This document shows positions 12,001 to 25,400 of a DNA stretch of 64,000 nt, piece after piece. The position numbers and the translations under genes were made by a program. Below the pieces are notes generated by a model. That model was not told where the DNA came from and ran no database searches. It saw only the letters and a list, made by a program, of their open reading frames with translations. The stretch lies in assembly GCA_947568835.1 (NCBI GenBank), contig OX387607.1, forward strand, positions 19,557,277 through 19,621,276. The letters are read 5' to 3'. The DNA is from Protonemura montana. Lineage: Eukaryota > Arthropoda > Insecta > Plecoptera > Nemouridae. Each line of letters starts with the position of its first letter. The stretch's first letter is position 1.

Positions 12001-12806
12001 ACTAAGACGTTCCAGACACTCTGTCTCGCTAGACAGGCGCTCCAGACACTCTGGCTCTCTACCTAGACGCTTCAGACACTCTGCCTCGCTAGCTAGGCGC
12101 TCCAGACTATCTGCCACGCTAGCCAGAGGCTCCAGACACTCTGCCACGCTAGCTAGACGCTCCAGACACTCTGCCACACAAGCCAGACACTCCAGACACT
12201 TAGCCACGCTAGCTAGACGCTTGAGGCACCCTGCCTCGCTACTTAGAGGCTCCAGACACTCTGCCTCGCTAGCCAGGCGCTCAAAACACTCTGCCTCGCT
12301 AGCCAGGCGCTCCAAAACACTCTTCCTTGCTAGCCTGTCGCTCCAGACACTCTGCCTCCCAAGCCAGACGCTCCAGAAGCTCTGATTCGCTAGCCAGGCT
12401 ATCCAGACACTCTGCCATGCTAGCCAGACGCTCCAAAATATCTGCGACGCTAGCCAGAGGCTCCAGACATTCTGCCACCATAGCTAGACGCTCCAGACCA
12501 TCTTCCTTGCTACCCAGACGCTCCAGACACTCTGCTTCGCTAGCCAGGCGCTCCAGACACACTGCCTCGCTACCCAGACGCTCCAGGGTATCTGCCACGC
12601 TAGCCAGAGGCTGCAGACACGCTGCCATGCTAGCCAGACGCTCCAGACACTTTGCCTCGTTACCCAGACGCACCAGACACTCTGCCTCGCTAGCAAGGCG
12701 CTTCTGACACTCTGCCTCGCTAGCCAGAGGCTCCAGACACTCTGCCTCGCTAGCTAGACGCTCCAGACTATCTGACACGCTGGCCAGAGGCTCCAGACAC
12801 TCTGCC
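9072..12806. repeat. HOR A, copy 3 (truncated, about 3.7 kb)
   Basis: Third copy at the same 4,412-bp spacing. It follows copy 2 to about 12806. There copy 2 continues tgcctcac (8391-8398) whereas this copy reads tgccacgc (12803-12810) and passes into the C-type monomer order. One visible change is cgttaacc at about 9541 where copy 2 has cgtaaacc. The truncation is an array-internal switch, with no foreign sequence at the breakpoint. Confidence 0.85.
9826..11147. repeat. 661-bp internal tandem duplication in A copy 3
   Basis: Third instance of the paired 661-bp segments, with 31-bp monomers at 9988 and 10649. Confidence 0.78.
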
Positions 12807-14519
12807 ACGCTAGCTAGACGCTCCAGACACTTTGCCTTGCTACCCAGATGCACCAGACACTCTGCCTTGCTACCCAGACCCTCCAGACACTCTGTTTCGC
12901 TACCCAGACGCTCCAGGGCATCTGCCACGCTAGCCAGAGGCTGCAGACACTCTGCAATGCTAGCCAGACGCTCCAGACACTCTGCCACGCTGGCCAGACC
13001 CTCCAGACACTCTGATTCGCTTCTAAGACACTCCAGACACCTTGCCTCGCTACCCAGACACACCAGACACTCTGCCTCGCTAGCTAGAAACTCCAGACAC
13101 TCTGCCTTGCTGGCCAGACGCTCCAGACTTTCTGCCACGCTAGCCAGAGGTTTCTGACACTCTGCTTCGCTAGCTTGACGCTCCAGACCCTCTGCCTCGC
13201 TAGCTAGACGCTCCAGACACTCTGCCTCGCTACCCAGACCCTCTAGACACTCTGCCTCGCTAGCCAGGCGTTCCAGACACTCTGCCATGCTAGCCAGACG
13301 CTCCAGACTTTCTGCCACGCTAGCCAGACGCTCCAGACACTATCCCACGCTAGGTTGACGCTCCAGACACTCTGCCTTGCTACCCAGACCCTCCAGACTA
13401 TCTTCCACGCTAGCCAGAGGCTCCAGACACTCTGCCACGCTAGCTAGACGCTCCAGACACTCTGCCACGCTAGCCAGACACTCCAGACACTTAGCCACGC
13501 TAGCTAGACGCTTGAGGCACCCTGCTTTGCTACTTAGAGGCTCCAGACACTCTGCCTCGCTAGCCAGGCGCTCCAGACACTTTGCCATGCTAGCTAGACG
13601 CTCCAGACACTCTGCCGCGCTAGCCAGACCTTCTAGACTCACTGGTTTGCTTGCTAGGCTTTCCAGACACTCTGCCATGCTAGCCAGACGCTCCAAACTA
13701 TCTGCGACGCTAGCCAGAGGCTCCAGACATTCTGCCACCATAGCTAGACGCTCCAGACCTTCTGCCTTGCTACCCAGACGCTCCAGACACTCTGCTTCGC
13801 TAGCCAGGCGCTCCAGACACACTGCCTCGCTACCCAGACGCTCCAGGGTATCTGCCACGCTAGCCAGAGGCTGCAGACACGCTGCCATGCTAGCCAGACG
13901 CTCCAGACACTTTGCTTCGTTACCCAGACGCACCAGACATTCTGCCTCGCTAGCAAGGCGCTTCTGACACTCTGCCTCGCTAGCCAGAGGCTCCAGACAC
14001 TCTGCCTCGCTAGCTAGACGCTTTAGACTATCTGACACGCAAGCCAGGCCCTCCAGACACTCTGGCACGCTACACAGACTTTTCAGACACTCTGCCTCGC
14101 TAGCCAGCTGCTCCAGACACTCTGCCACGCTAGCCAGACCCTCCAGACACTCTGCCTCGCAAGCCAGGCGCTCCAGACACTCTGCTTCGCTACCAAGCCG
14201 CTTCAGACTATCTGCCACGCTAGCCAGTGGCTCCAGACTATCTGCCACGCCAGCCAGAGGCTCCAGACACTCTGCCACGCTAGCTAGCCGCTCCAGAAGC
14301 TCTGCCTCGCTAGCCAGGCGCTCCAGACACTCTGCCTCGCTACCCAGACGCTCCAGACACTCTGCCTCGCTAGCCAGACGCACCAGACTTTCTGCCACGC
14401 TAGCCAGACGCTCCAGAAACTATGCCACGCTAGCTAGACGCTCCAGACACTCTGCCTTGCTACCCAGACTGTCCAGACACTCTGCCTCAATAGCCAGCCT
14501 TTCCAGACACTCTGCCATG

Positions 14520-14548
14520 CTAGCCAGACGCTCCAAACTATCCCCACG
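14520..14548. repeat. 29-bp monomer, 'aaactatcccc' type
   Basis: A one-base-short monomer with ctccaaactatccccacg. Copies start at 14520, 20610, 28531 and 52717, in C-type sequence only. Confidence 0.82.
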
Positions 14549-14602
14549 CTAGCCAGAGGCTCCAGACATTCTGCCACCCTAGCTAGACGCTCCAGACACT
14601 CT

Positions 14603-14812
14603 TCCTTACTACCCAGACGCTCCAGACACTCTGCTGCGCTAGCCAGGCGCTCCAGACACTCTGCTTTGCTACCCAGACGCTCCAGGGTATCTGCCACGCT
14701 ATCCAGAGACTGCAGACACGCTGCCATGCTAGCAAGACGCTCCAGACTTTCTGCCTTGCTACGTAGACCCTCCAGACAATCTGCCTCGCTAGCCAGGCGC
14801 TCCAGACACTCT
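14603..14812. repeat. 210-bp segment missing from D copies
   Basis: Seven monomers (7 x 30 = 210 bp) are present here and at about 52800-53009 but absent from the equivalent place near 20693 in D1 and 28614 in D2. The offset between this region and D1 drops from 6,090 to 5,880 across it. The missing piece is bounded by near-identical gctccagacactct sequence on both sides, which fits homologous deletion in the D ancestor. Confidence 0.8.
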
Positions 14813-15088
14813 GCCTCGCTACCCAGACGCTCCAGACTATCTGCCACGCTAGCCAGTGGCTCCAGACACTCTGCCACGCTAGCTAGACGCTCCAGGCACT
14901 CTGCCTCGCTACTAAGACGCTCCAGACACTCTGCCTCGCTAGCCAGTGGCTCCAGACACTCTGCCACGCTAGCTTGGCGCTCCAGGCACTCTGCCTCGCT
15001 ACTTAGACGCTCCAGACACTCTGCCTCGCTACAAAGACGCTCCAGACTCTCTGCCTCGCTAGCCAGGTGCTCCAGACACTCTGGCTCG

Positions 15089-15117
15089 CTCCCATACGCT
15101 CCAGACTTTCTGCCTTT
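15089..15117. repeat. 29-bp monomer, 'ctcccatacg' type
   Basis: A one-base-short monomer beginning ctcccatacg in place of ctacccagacg. Copies are at 15089, 20969, 28890 and 53286. A sibling with a normal cctcg ending is at 47916 and 50918. The next monomers (near 15118-15180) are among the most diverged in the window, with tttttagccagccgcacc and ccagttattttgctttgc. Confidence 0.8.
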
Positions 15118-15684
15118 TTAGCCAGCCGCACCAGACACACTGCCACGCTAGGCAGACACTCCAGTTATTTTGCTTTGCTTCTTAGACGCTCCAGACACTT
15201 TGCCTTGCTACCCAGACGCACCAGACACTCTGCCTCGCTAGCTTGCCGCTCCAGACACTCTGCCTCGCTACCCAGACGCTCCAGGGTATCTGCCACGCTA
15301 GCCAGAGGCTGTAGACACTCTGCAATGCTAGCCAGACGCTCCAGACACTTTGCCACGCTAGCCAGACGCTCCAGACACTCTGATTCGCTACCAAGACGCC
15401 CCATACACCTTGCCTCGCTACCCAGACACACCAGACACTCTGCCTCGCTAGCTAGACGCTCCAGACACTCTGCCTTGCTACCCAGACCCTCCAGACACTC
15501 TGCCTCGCTTCCCAGACGCTCCAGACTATCTGCCACGCTAGCCAGTGGCTCCAGACACTCTGCCACGCTAGCTTGCCGCTCCAGACACTTTGCCTCGCTA
15601 CCCAGACGCACCAGACACTCTGCCTCGCTAGCCAGGCGCTTCTGACACTCTGCCTCGCTAGCCAGAGGCTCCAGACACTCTGCC

Positions 15685-17575
15685 ACGCTAGCTAGACGCT
15701 CCAGACTATCTGACACGCTAGCCAGAGGCTCCAGACACTCTGCCAAGCTAACTAGACGCTCCAGACTCTCTGCCATGCTAGCCAGACGCTCCAGACACTC
15801 TGCCTCGCTAGCCAGACGCTCCAGACACTCTGCCTCGCTAGCTAGACACTCCAGACACTCTGCCTTGCTGGCCAGACGCTCCAGACTTTCTGCCACGCTA
15901 GCCAGAGGTTTCAGACACTCTGCTACGCTAGCTTGACGCTCCAGACTCTCTGCCTCGCTAGCTAGACGCTCCAGACACTCTGCCTCGCTACCCAGACCCT
16001 CCAGACACTCTGCCTCGCTAGCCAGGCGCTCCAGACACTCTGCCATGCTAGCCAGACGCTCCAGACTTTCTGCCACGCTAGCCAGACGCTCCAGACACTA
16101 TCCCACGCTAGCTTGACGCTCCAGACACTCTGCCTTGCTACCCAGAGCCTCCTGACCCTCTGCCACGCTAGCTAGACGCTCCAGGCACTCTGCCTCACTA
16201 CTAAGACGTTCCAGACACTCTGTCTCGCTAGACAGGCGCTCCAGACACTCTGGCTCTCTACCTAGACGCTTCAGACACTCTGCCTCGCTAGCTAGGCGCT
16301 CCAGACTATCTGCCACGCTAGCCAGAGGCTCCAGACACTCTGCCACGCTAGCTAGACGCTCCAGACACTCTGCCACGCAAGCCAGACACTCCAGACACTT
16401 AGCCACGCTAGCTAGACGCTTGAGGCACCCTGCCTCGCTACTTAGAGGCTCCAGACACTCTGCCTCGCTAGCCAGGCGCTCAAAACACTCTGCCTCGCTA
16501 GCCAGGCGCTCCAAAACACTCTTCCTTGCTAGCCTGTCGCTCCAGACACTCTGCCTCCCAAGCCAGACGCTCCAGAAGCTCTGATTCGCTAGCCAGGCTA
16601 TCCAGACACTCTGCCATGCTAGCCAGACGCTCCAAAATATCTGCGACGCTAGCCAGAGGCTCCAGACATTCTGCCACCATAGCTAGACGCTCCAGACCAT
16701 CTTCCTTGCTACCCAGACGCTCCAGACACTCTGCTTCGCTAGCCAGGCGCTCCAGACACACTGCCTCGCTACCCAGACGCTCCAGGGTATCTGCCACGCT
16801 AGCCAGAGGCTGCAGACACGCTGCCATGCTAGCCAGACGCTCCAGACACTTTGCCTCGTTACCCAGACGCACCAGACACTCTGCCTCGCTAGCAAGGCGC
16901 TTCTGACACTCTGCCTCGCTAGCCAGAGGCTCCAGACACTCTGCCTCGCTAGCTAGACGCTCCAGACTATCTGACACGCTGGCCAGAGGCTCCAGACACT
17001 CTGCCACGCTAGCTAGACGCTCCAGACACTTTGCCTTGCTACCCAGATGCACCAGACACTCTGCCTTGCTACCCAGACCCTCCAGACACTCTGTTTCGCT
17101 ACCCAGACGCTCCAGGGCATCTGCCACGCTAGCCAGAGGCTGCAGACACTCTGCAATGCTAGCCAGACGCTCCAGACACTCTGCCACGCTGGCCAGACCC
17201 TCCAGACACTCTGATTCGCTTCTAAGACACTCCAGACACCTTGCCTCGCTACCCAGACACACCAGACACTCTGCCTCGCTAGCTAGAAACTCCAGACACT
17301 CTGCCTTGCTGGCCAGACGCTCCAGACTTTCTGCCACGCTAGCCAGAGGTTTCTGACACTCTGCTTCGCTAGCTTGACGCTCCAGACCCTCTGCCTCGCT
17401 AGCTAGACGCTCCAGACACTCTGCCTCGCTACCCAGACCCTCTAGACACTCTGCCTCGCTAGCCAGGCGTTCCAGACACTCTGCCATGCTAGCCAGACGC
17501 TCCAGACTTTCTGCCACGCTAGCCAGACGCTCCAGACACTATCCCACGCTAGGTTGACGCTCCAGACACTCTGCC
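15685..17575. repeat. G duplication, copy 1 (1,891 bp)
   Basis: First of two adjacent copies at 1,891-bp spacing, equal to 62 monomers of 30 bp plus one of 31 bp (the A-run monomer at 16498). The right part, from about 16000, also matches 11800 onward at offset 4,199, so it is a chimera of C-type and A-type order. Confidence 0.85.
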
Positions 17576-19466
17576 ACGCTAGCTAGACGCTCCAGACTAT
17601 CTGACACGCTAGCCAGAGGCTCCAGACACTCTGCCAAGCTAACTAGACGCTCCAGACTCTCTGCCATGCTAGCCAGACGCTCCAGACACTCTGCCTCGCT
17701 AGCCAGACGCTCCAGACACTCTGCCTCGCTAGCTAGACACTCCAGACACTCTGCCTTGCTGGCCAGACGCTCCAGACTTTCTGCCACGCTAGCCAGAGGT
17801 TTCAGACACTCTGCTACGCAAGCTTGACGCTCCAGACTCTCTGCCTCGCTAGCTAGACGCTCCAGACACTCTGCCTCGCTACCCAGACCCTCCAGACACT
17901 CTGCCTCGCTAGCCAGGCGCTCCAGACACTCTGCCATGCTAGCCAGACGCTCCAGACTTTCTGCCACGCTAGCCAGACGCTCCAGACACTATCCCACGCT
18001 AGCTTGACGCTCCAGACACTCTGCCTTGCTACCCAGAGCCTCCTGACCCTCTGCCACGCTAGCTAGACGCTCCAGGCACTCTGCCTCACTACTAAGACGT
18101 TCCAGACACTCTGTCTCGCTAGACAGGCGCTCCAGACACTCTGGCTCTCTACCTAGACGCTTCAGACACTCTGCCTCGCTAGCTAGGCGCTCCAGACTAT
18201 CTGCCACGCTAGCCAGAGGCTCCAGACACTCTGCCACGCTAGCTAGACGCTCCAGACACTCTGCCACGCAAGCCAGACACTCCAGACACTTAGCCACGCT
18301 AGCTAGACGCTTGAGGCACCCTGCCTCGCTACTTAGAGGCTCCAGACACTCTGCCTCGCTAGCCAGGCGCTCAAAACACTCTGCCTCGCTAGCCAGGCGC
18401 TCCAAAACACTCTTCCTTGCTAGCCTGTCGCTCCAGACACTCTGCCTCCCAAGCCAGACGCTCCAGAAGCTCTGATTCGCTAGCCAGGCTATCCAGACAC
18501 TCTGCCATGCTAGCCAGACGCTCCAAAATATCTGCGACGCTAGCCAGAGGCTCCAGACATTCTGCCACCATAGCTAGACGCTCCAGACCATCTTCCTTGC
18601 TACCCAGACGCTCCAGACACTCTGCTTCGCTAGCCAGGCGCTCCAGACACACTGCCTCGCTACCCAGACGCTCCAGGGTATCTGCCACGCTAGCCAGAGG
18701 CTGCAGACACGCTGCCATGCTAGCCAGACGCTCCAGACACTTTGCCTCGTTACCCAGACGCACCAGACACTCTGCCTCGCTAGCAAGGCGCTTCTGACAC
18801 TCTGCCTCGCTAGCCAGAGGCTCCAGACACTCTGCCTCGCTAGCTAGACGCTCCAGACTATCTGACACGCTGGCCAGAGGCTCCAGACACTCTGCCACGC
18901 TAGCTAGACGCTCCAGACACTTTGCCTTGCTACCCAGATGCACCAGACACTCTGCCTTGCTACCCAGACCCTCCAGACACTCTGTTTCGCTACCCAGACG
19001 CTCCAGGGCATCTGCCACGCTAGCCAGAGGCTGCAGACACTCTGCAATGCTAGCCAGACGCTCCAGACACTCTGCCACGCTGGCCAGACCCTCCAGACAC
19101 TCTGATTCGCTTCTAAGACACTCCAGACACCTTGCCTCGCTACCCAGACACACCAGACACTCTGCCTCGCTAGCTAGAAACTCCAGACACTCTGCCTTGC
19201 TGGCCAGACGCTCCAGACTTTCTGCCACGCTAGCCAGAGGTTTCTGACACTCTGCTTCGCTAGCTTGACGCTCCAGACCCTCTGCCTCGCTAGCTAGACG
19301 CTCCAGACACTCTGCCTCGCTACCCAGACCCTCTAGACACTCTGCCTCGCTAGCCAGGCGTTCCAGACACTCTGCCATGCTAGCCAGACGCTCCAGACTT
19401 TCTGCCACGCTAGCCAGACGCTCCAGACACTATCCCACGCTAGGTTGACGCTCCAGACACTCTGCC
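17576..19466. repeat. G duplication, copy 2 (1,891 bp)
   Basis: Second copy. The junction at 17575/17576 lies just after gctccagacactctgcc, a string common to most monomers. One base difference noticed: acgcaagcttgacg near 17816 against acgctagcttgacg near 15925. The D duplication begins inside this copy. Confidence 0.85.
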
Positions 19467-22400
19467 TTGCTACCCAGACCCTCCAGACTATCTTCCACGC
19501 TAGCCAGAGGCTCCAGACACTCTGCCACGCTAGCTAGACGCTCCAGACACTCTGCCACGCTAGCCAGACACTCCAGACACTTAGCCACGCTAGCTAGACG
19601 CTTGAGGCACCCTGCTTTGCTACTTAGAGGCTCCAGACACTCTGCCTCGCTAGCCAGGCGCTCCAGACACTTTGCCATGCTAGCTAGACGCTCCAGACAC
19701 TCTGCCGCGCTAGCCAGACCTTCTAGACTCACTGGTTTGCTTGCTAGGCTTTCCAGACACTCTGCCATGCTAGCCAGACGCTCCAAACTATCTGCGACGC
19801 TAGCCAGAGGCTCCAGACATTCTGCCACCATAGCTAGACGCTCCAGACCTTCTGCCTTGCTACCCAGACGCTCCAGACACTCTGCTTCGCTAGCCAGGCG
19901 CTCCAGACACACTGCCTCGCTACCCAGACGCTCCAGGGTATCTGCCACGCTAGCCAGAGGCTGCAGACACGCTGCCATGCTAGCCAGACGCTCCAGACAC
20001 TTTGCTTCGTTACCCAGACGCACCAGACATTCTGCCTCGCTAGCAAGGCGCTTCTGACACTCTGCCTCGCTAGCCAGAGGCTCCAGACACTCTGCCTCGC
20101 TAGCTAGACGCTTTAGACTATCTGACACGCAAGCCAGGCCCTCCAGACACTCTGGCACGCTACACAGACTTTTCAGACACTCTGCCTCGCTAGCCAGCTG
20201 CTCCAGACACTCTGCCACGCTAGCCAGACCCTCCAGACACTCTGCCTCGCAAGCCAGGCGCTCCAGACACTCTGCTTCGCTACCAAGCCGCTTCAGACTA
20301 TCTGCCACGCTAGCCAGTGGCTCCAGACTATCTGCCACGCCAGCCAGAGGCTCCAGACACTCTGCCACGCTAGCTAGCCGCTCCAGAAGCTCTGCCTCGC
20401 TAGCCAGGCGCTCCAGACACTCTGCCTCGCTACCCAGACGCTCCAGACACTCTGCCTCGCTAGCCAGACGCACCAGACTTTCTGCCACGCTAGCCAGACG
20501 CTCCAGAAACTATGCCACGCTAGCTAGACGCTCCAGACACTCTGCCTTGCTACCCAGACTGTCCAGACACTCTGCCTCAATAGCCAGCCTTTCCAGACAC
20601 TCTGCCATGCTAGCCAGACGCTCCAAACTATCCCCACGCTAGCCAGAGGCTCCAGACATTCTGCCACCCTAGCTAGACGCTCCAGACACTCTGCCTCGCT
20701 ACCCAGACGCTCCAGACTATCTGCCACGCTAGCCAGTGGCTCCAGACACTCTGCCACGCTAGCTAGACGCTCCAGGCACTCTGCCTCGCTACTAAGACGC
20801 TCCAGACACTCTGCCTCGCTAGCCAGTGGCTCCAGACACTCTGCCACGCTAGCTTGGCGCTCCAGGCACTCTGCCTCGCTACTTAGACGCTCCAGACACT
20901 CTGCCTCGCTACAAAGACGCTCCAGACTCTCTGCCTCGCTAGCCAGGTGCTCCAGACACTCTGGCTCGCTCCCATACGCTCCAGACTTTCTGCCTTTTTA
21001 GCCAGCCGCACCAGACACACTGCCACGCTAGGCAGACACTCCAGTTATTTTGCTTTGCTTCTTAGACGCTCCAGACACTTTGCCTTGCTACCCAGACGCA
21101 CCAGACACTCTGCCTCGCTAGCTTGCCGCTCCAGACACTCTGCCTCGCTACCCAGACGCTCCAGGGTATCTGCCACGCTAGCCAGAGGCTGTAGACACTC
21201 TGCAATGCTAGCCAGACGCTCCAGACACTTTGCCACGCTAGCCAGACGCTCCAGACACTCTGATTCGCTACCAAGACGCCCCATACACCTTGCCTCGCTA
21301 CCCAGACACACCAGACACTCTGCCTCGCTAGCTAGACGCTCCAGACACTCTGCCTTGCTACCCAGACCCTCCAGACACTCTGCCTCGCTTCCCAGACGCT
21401 CCAGACTATCTGCCACGCTAGCCAGTGGCTCCAGACACTCTGCCACGCTAGCTTGCCGCTCCAGACACTTTGCCTCGCTACCCAGACGCACCAGACACTC
21501 TGCCTCGCTAGCCAGGCGCTTCTGACACTCTGCCTCGCTAGCCAGAGGCTCCAGACACTCTGCCACGCTAGCTAGACGCTCCAGACTATCTGACACGCTA
21601 GCCAGAGGCTCCAGACACTCTGCCAAGCTAACTAGACGCTCCAGACTCTCTGCCATGCTAGCCAGACGCTCCAGACACTCTGCCTCGCTAGCCAGACGCT
21701 CCAGACACTCTGCCTCGCTAGCTAGACACTCCAGACACTCTGCCTTGCTGGCCAGACGCTCCAGACTTTCTGCCACGCTAGCCAGAGGTTTCAGACACTC
21801 TGCTACGCTAGCTTGACGCTCCAGACTCTCTGCCTCGCTAGCTAGACGCTCCAGACACTCTGCCTCGCTACCCAGACCCTCCAGACACTCTGCCTCGCTA
21901 GCCAGGCGCTCCAGACACTCTGCCATGCTAGCCAGACGCTCCAGACTTTCTGCCACGCTAGCCAGACGCTCCAGACACTATCCCACGCTAGCTTGACGCT
22001 CCAGACACTCTGCCTTGCTACCCAGAGCCTCCTGACCCTCTGCCACGCTAGCTAGACGCTCCAGGCACTCTGCCTCACTACTAAGACGTTCCAGACACTC
22101 TGTCTCGCTAGACAGGCGCTCCAGACACTCTGGCTCTCTACCTAGACGCTTCAGACACTCTGCCTCGCTAGCTAGGCGCTCCAGACTATCTGCCACGCTA
22201 GCCAGAGGCTCCAGACACTCTGCCACGCTAGCTAGACGCTCCAGACACTCTGCCACGCAAGCCAGACACTCCAGACACTTAGCCACGCTAGCTAGACGCT
22301 TGAGGCACCCTGCCTCGCTACTTAGAGGCTCCAGACACTCTGCCTCGCTAGCCAGGCGCTCAAAACACTCTGCCTCGCTAGCCAGGCGCTCCAAAACACT

Positions 22401-25400
22401 CTTCCTTGCTAGCCTGTCGCTCCAGACACTCTGCCTCCCAAGCCAGACGCTCCAGAAGCTCTGATTCGCTAGCCAGGCTATCCAGACACTCTGCCATGCT
22501 AGCCAGACGCTCCAAAATATCTGCGACGCTAGCCAGAGGCTCCAGACATTCTGCCACCATAGCTAGACGCTCCAGACCATCTTCCTTGCTACCCAGACGC
22601 TCCAGACACTCTGCTTCGCTAGCCAGGCGCTCCAGACACACTGCCTCGCTACCCAGACGCTCCAGGGTATCTGCCACGCTAGCCAGAGGCTGCAGACACG
22701 CTGCCATGCTAGCCAGACGCTCCAGACACTTTGCCTCGTTACCCAGACGCACCAGACACTCTGCCTCGCTAGCAAGGCGCTTCTGACACTCTGCCTCGCT
22801 AGCCAGAGGCTCCAGACACTCTGCCTCGCTAGCTAGACGCTCCAGACTATCTGACACGCTGGCCAGAGGCTCCAGACACTCTGCCACGCTAGCTAGACGC
22901 TCCAGACACTCTGCCTTGCTACCCAGACCCTCCAGACACTCTGCATCGCTAGCCAGGCGCTCTAGACACTCTGCCTCGCTACCCAGACGCTCCAGACTAT
23001 CTGCCTCGCTAGCTAGACGCTCCAGGCACTCTGCCTCGCTACTTAGACGCTCCAGACACTCTGCCTCGCTAGCCAGGCGCTCCAGACACTCTGGCTCGCT
23101 ACCCAGACGCTTCAGACTCTCTGCCTCGCTAGCCAGCCGCTCCAGACACTCTGCCACGCTAGCCAGACCCTCCAGACACTCTGCCTTGCAAGCCAGGCGC
23201 TCCAGACACTCTGCTTCGCTACCAAGCCGCTTCAGACTATCTGCCACGCTAGCCAGTGGCTCCAGACTATCTGCCACGCCAGCCAGAGGCTCCAGACACT
23301 CTGCCACGCTAGCTTGCCGCTCCAGAAGCTCTGCCTCGATAGCCAGGCGCTCCAAACACTCTTTCTTGCTAGCCTGTCGCTCCAGACACCTTGCCTCTCA
23401 AGCCAGACGCTCCAGAAGCTCTGCTTCGCTAGCCAGCCTTTCCAGACACTCTGCCATGCTAGCCAGACGCTCTAAACTATCTCCACGCTAGCCAGAGGCT
23501 CCAGACATTCTGCCTTGCTACCCAGACGCTCCAGACACTCTGCTTCGCTAGTCAGGCGCTCCAGACACTCTGCTTTGCTACCCAGACGCTCCAGGGTATC
23601 TGCCACGCTTTCCAGAGGCTGCAGACACGCTGCCATGCTAGCAAGACGCTCCAGACTTTCTGCCTTGCTACGTAGACCCTCCAGACACTTTGCCTCGCTA
23701 GCCAGGCGCTCCAGGCACTCTGCCTCGCTACCCAGACGCTCCAGACTATCTGCCACGCTAGCCAGTGGCTCCAGACACTCTGCTACGCTAGCTAGACGCT
23801 CCAGGCACTCTGCCTCGCTACTGAGACGCTCCAGACACTCTGCCTCGCTAGCCAGCGGCTCCAGACACTCTGCCACGCTAGCTAGACGCTCCAGGCACTC
23901 TGCCTCGCTACTTAGACGCTCCAGACACTCTGCCTTGCTACCCAGACGCACCAGACACTCTGCCTCGCTACCCAGACGCTCCAGGGTATCTGCCACGCTA
24001 GCCAGAGGCTGTAGACACTCTGCAATGCTAGCCAGACGCTCCAGACACTCTGCCACGCTAGCCAGACGCTCCAGACACTCTGATTCGCTATTAAGACGCT
24101 TCAGACTCCTTGCCTCGCTACCCAGACACACCAGACACTCTGCCTCGCTGGCTAGACGCTCCAGACACTCTGCCTTGCTACCCAGACCCTCCAGACACTC
24201 TGCCTCGCTACCCAGACGCTCCAGACACTCTGCCTCGCTATCCAGGACCCCTAGACACTCTGCCTTTGCTATTCAGACGCTCCAGACACTCTGCCTCGCT
24301 AGCTAGACGCTCCAGACTATCTGACACGCTATCCAGAGGCTCCAGACACTCTGCCAAGCTAACTAGACGCTCCTGACTCTCTGCCATGCTAGCCAGACGC
24401 TCCAGACACTCTGCCTCGCTAGCCAGACGCTCCAGACACTCTGCCTCGCTAGCTAGACACTCCAGACACTCTGCCTTGCTGGCCAGACGCTCCAGACTTT
24501 CTGCCACGCTAGCCAGAGGTTTCAGACACTCTGCTACGCTAGCTTGACGCTCCAGACTCTCTGCCTCGCTAGCTAGACGCTCCAGACACTCTGCCTCGCT
24601 ACCCAGACCCTCCAGACACTCTGCCTCGCTAGCCAGGCGCTCCAGACACTCTGCCATGCTAGCCAGACGCTCCAGACTTTCTGCCACGCTAGCCAGACGC
24701 TCCAGACACTATTCCACGCTAGCTTGACGATCCAGACACTCTGCCTTGCTACCCAGAGCCTCCTGACCCTCTGCCACGCTAGCTAGACGCTCCAGGCACT
24801 CTGCCTCACTACTAAGACGTTCCAGACACTCTGTCTCGCTAGACAGGCGCTCCAGACACTCTGGCTCTCTACCTAGACGCTTCAGACACTCTGCCTCGCT
24901 AGCTAGGCGCTCCAGACTATCTGCCACGCTAGCCAGAGGCTCCAGACACTTTGCCACGCTAGCTAGACGCTCCAGACACTCTGCCACGCAAGCCAGACAC
25001 TCCAGACACTTAGCCACGCTAGCTAGACGCTTGAGGCACCCTGCTTCGCTACTTAAAGGCTCCAGACACTCTGCCTCGCTAGCCAGGCGCTCAAAACACT
25101 CTGCCTCGCTAGCCAGGCGCTCCAAAACACTCTTCCTTGCTAGCCTGTCGCTCCAGACACTCTGCCTCCCAAGCCAGACGCTCCAGAAGCTCTGATTCGC
25201 TAGCCAGGCTATCCAGACACTCTGCCATGCTAGCCAGACGCTCCAAAATATCTGCGACGCTAGCCAGAGGCTCCAGACATTCTGCCACCATAGCTTGACG
25301 CTCCAGACCATCTTCCTTGCTACCCAGACGCTCCAGACACTCTGCTTCGCTAGCCAGGCGCTCCAGACACACTGCCTCGCTACCCAGACGCTCCAGGGTA

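Larger units (their letters stand above)
12807..15684. repeat. C-type segment (different monomer order)
   Basis: Satellite monomers in an order distinct from A. Related segments are at about 17006-17575, 18897-22400, 26826-30300, 48000-49354 and 51012-54700. From 13340 on it matches 51537 onward at a constant offset of 38,197. It carries two 29-bp monomers of its own: 14520-14548 (ctccaaactatcccc) and 15089-15117 (starting ctcccatacg). No gene-like or unique stretch is present. Confidence 0.82.

Noticed and set aside
15089-15185. Possible transposon insertion at the diverged monomers
   Set aside because: The diverged stretch keeps 29/30-bp phase, lacks terminal repeats or target-site duplication and has no non-satellite sequence.
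23515-24306. Arg/Ser/His-rich protein on the plus strand (repeats of ARRSRHSASL)
   Set aside because: It is the translation of the same monomers in another phase, overlapping minus-strand frames of similar length, and ends wherever a 29- or 31-bp monomer shifts the frame.
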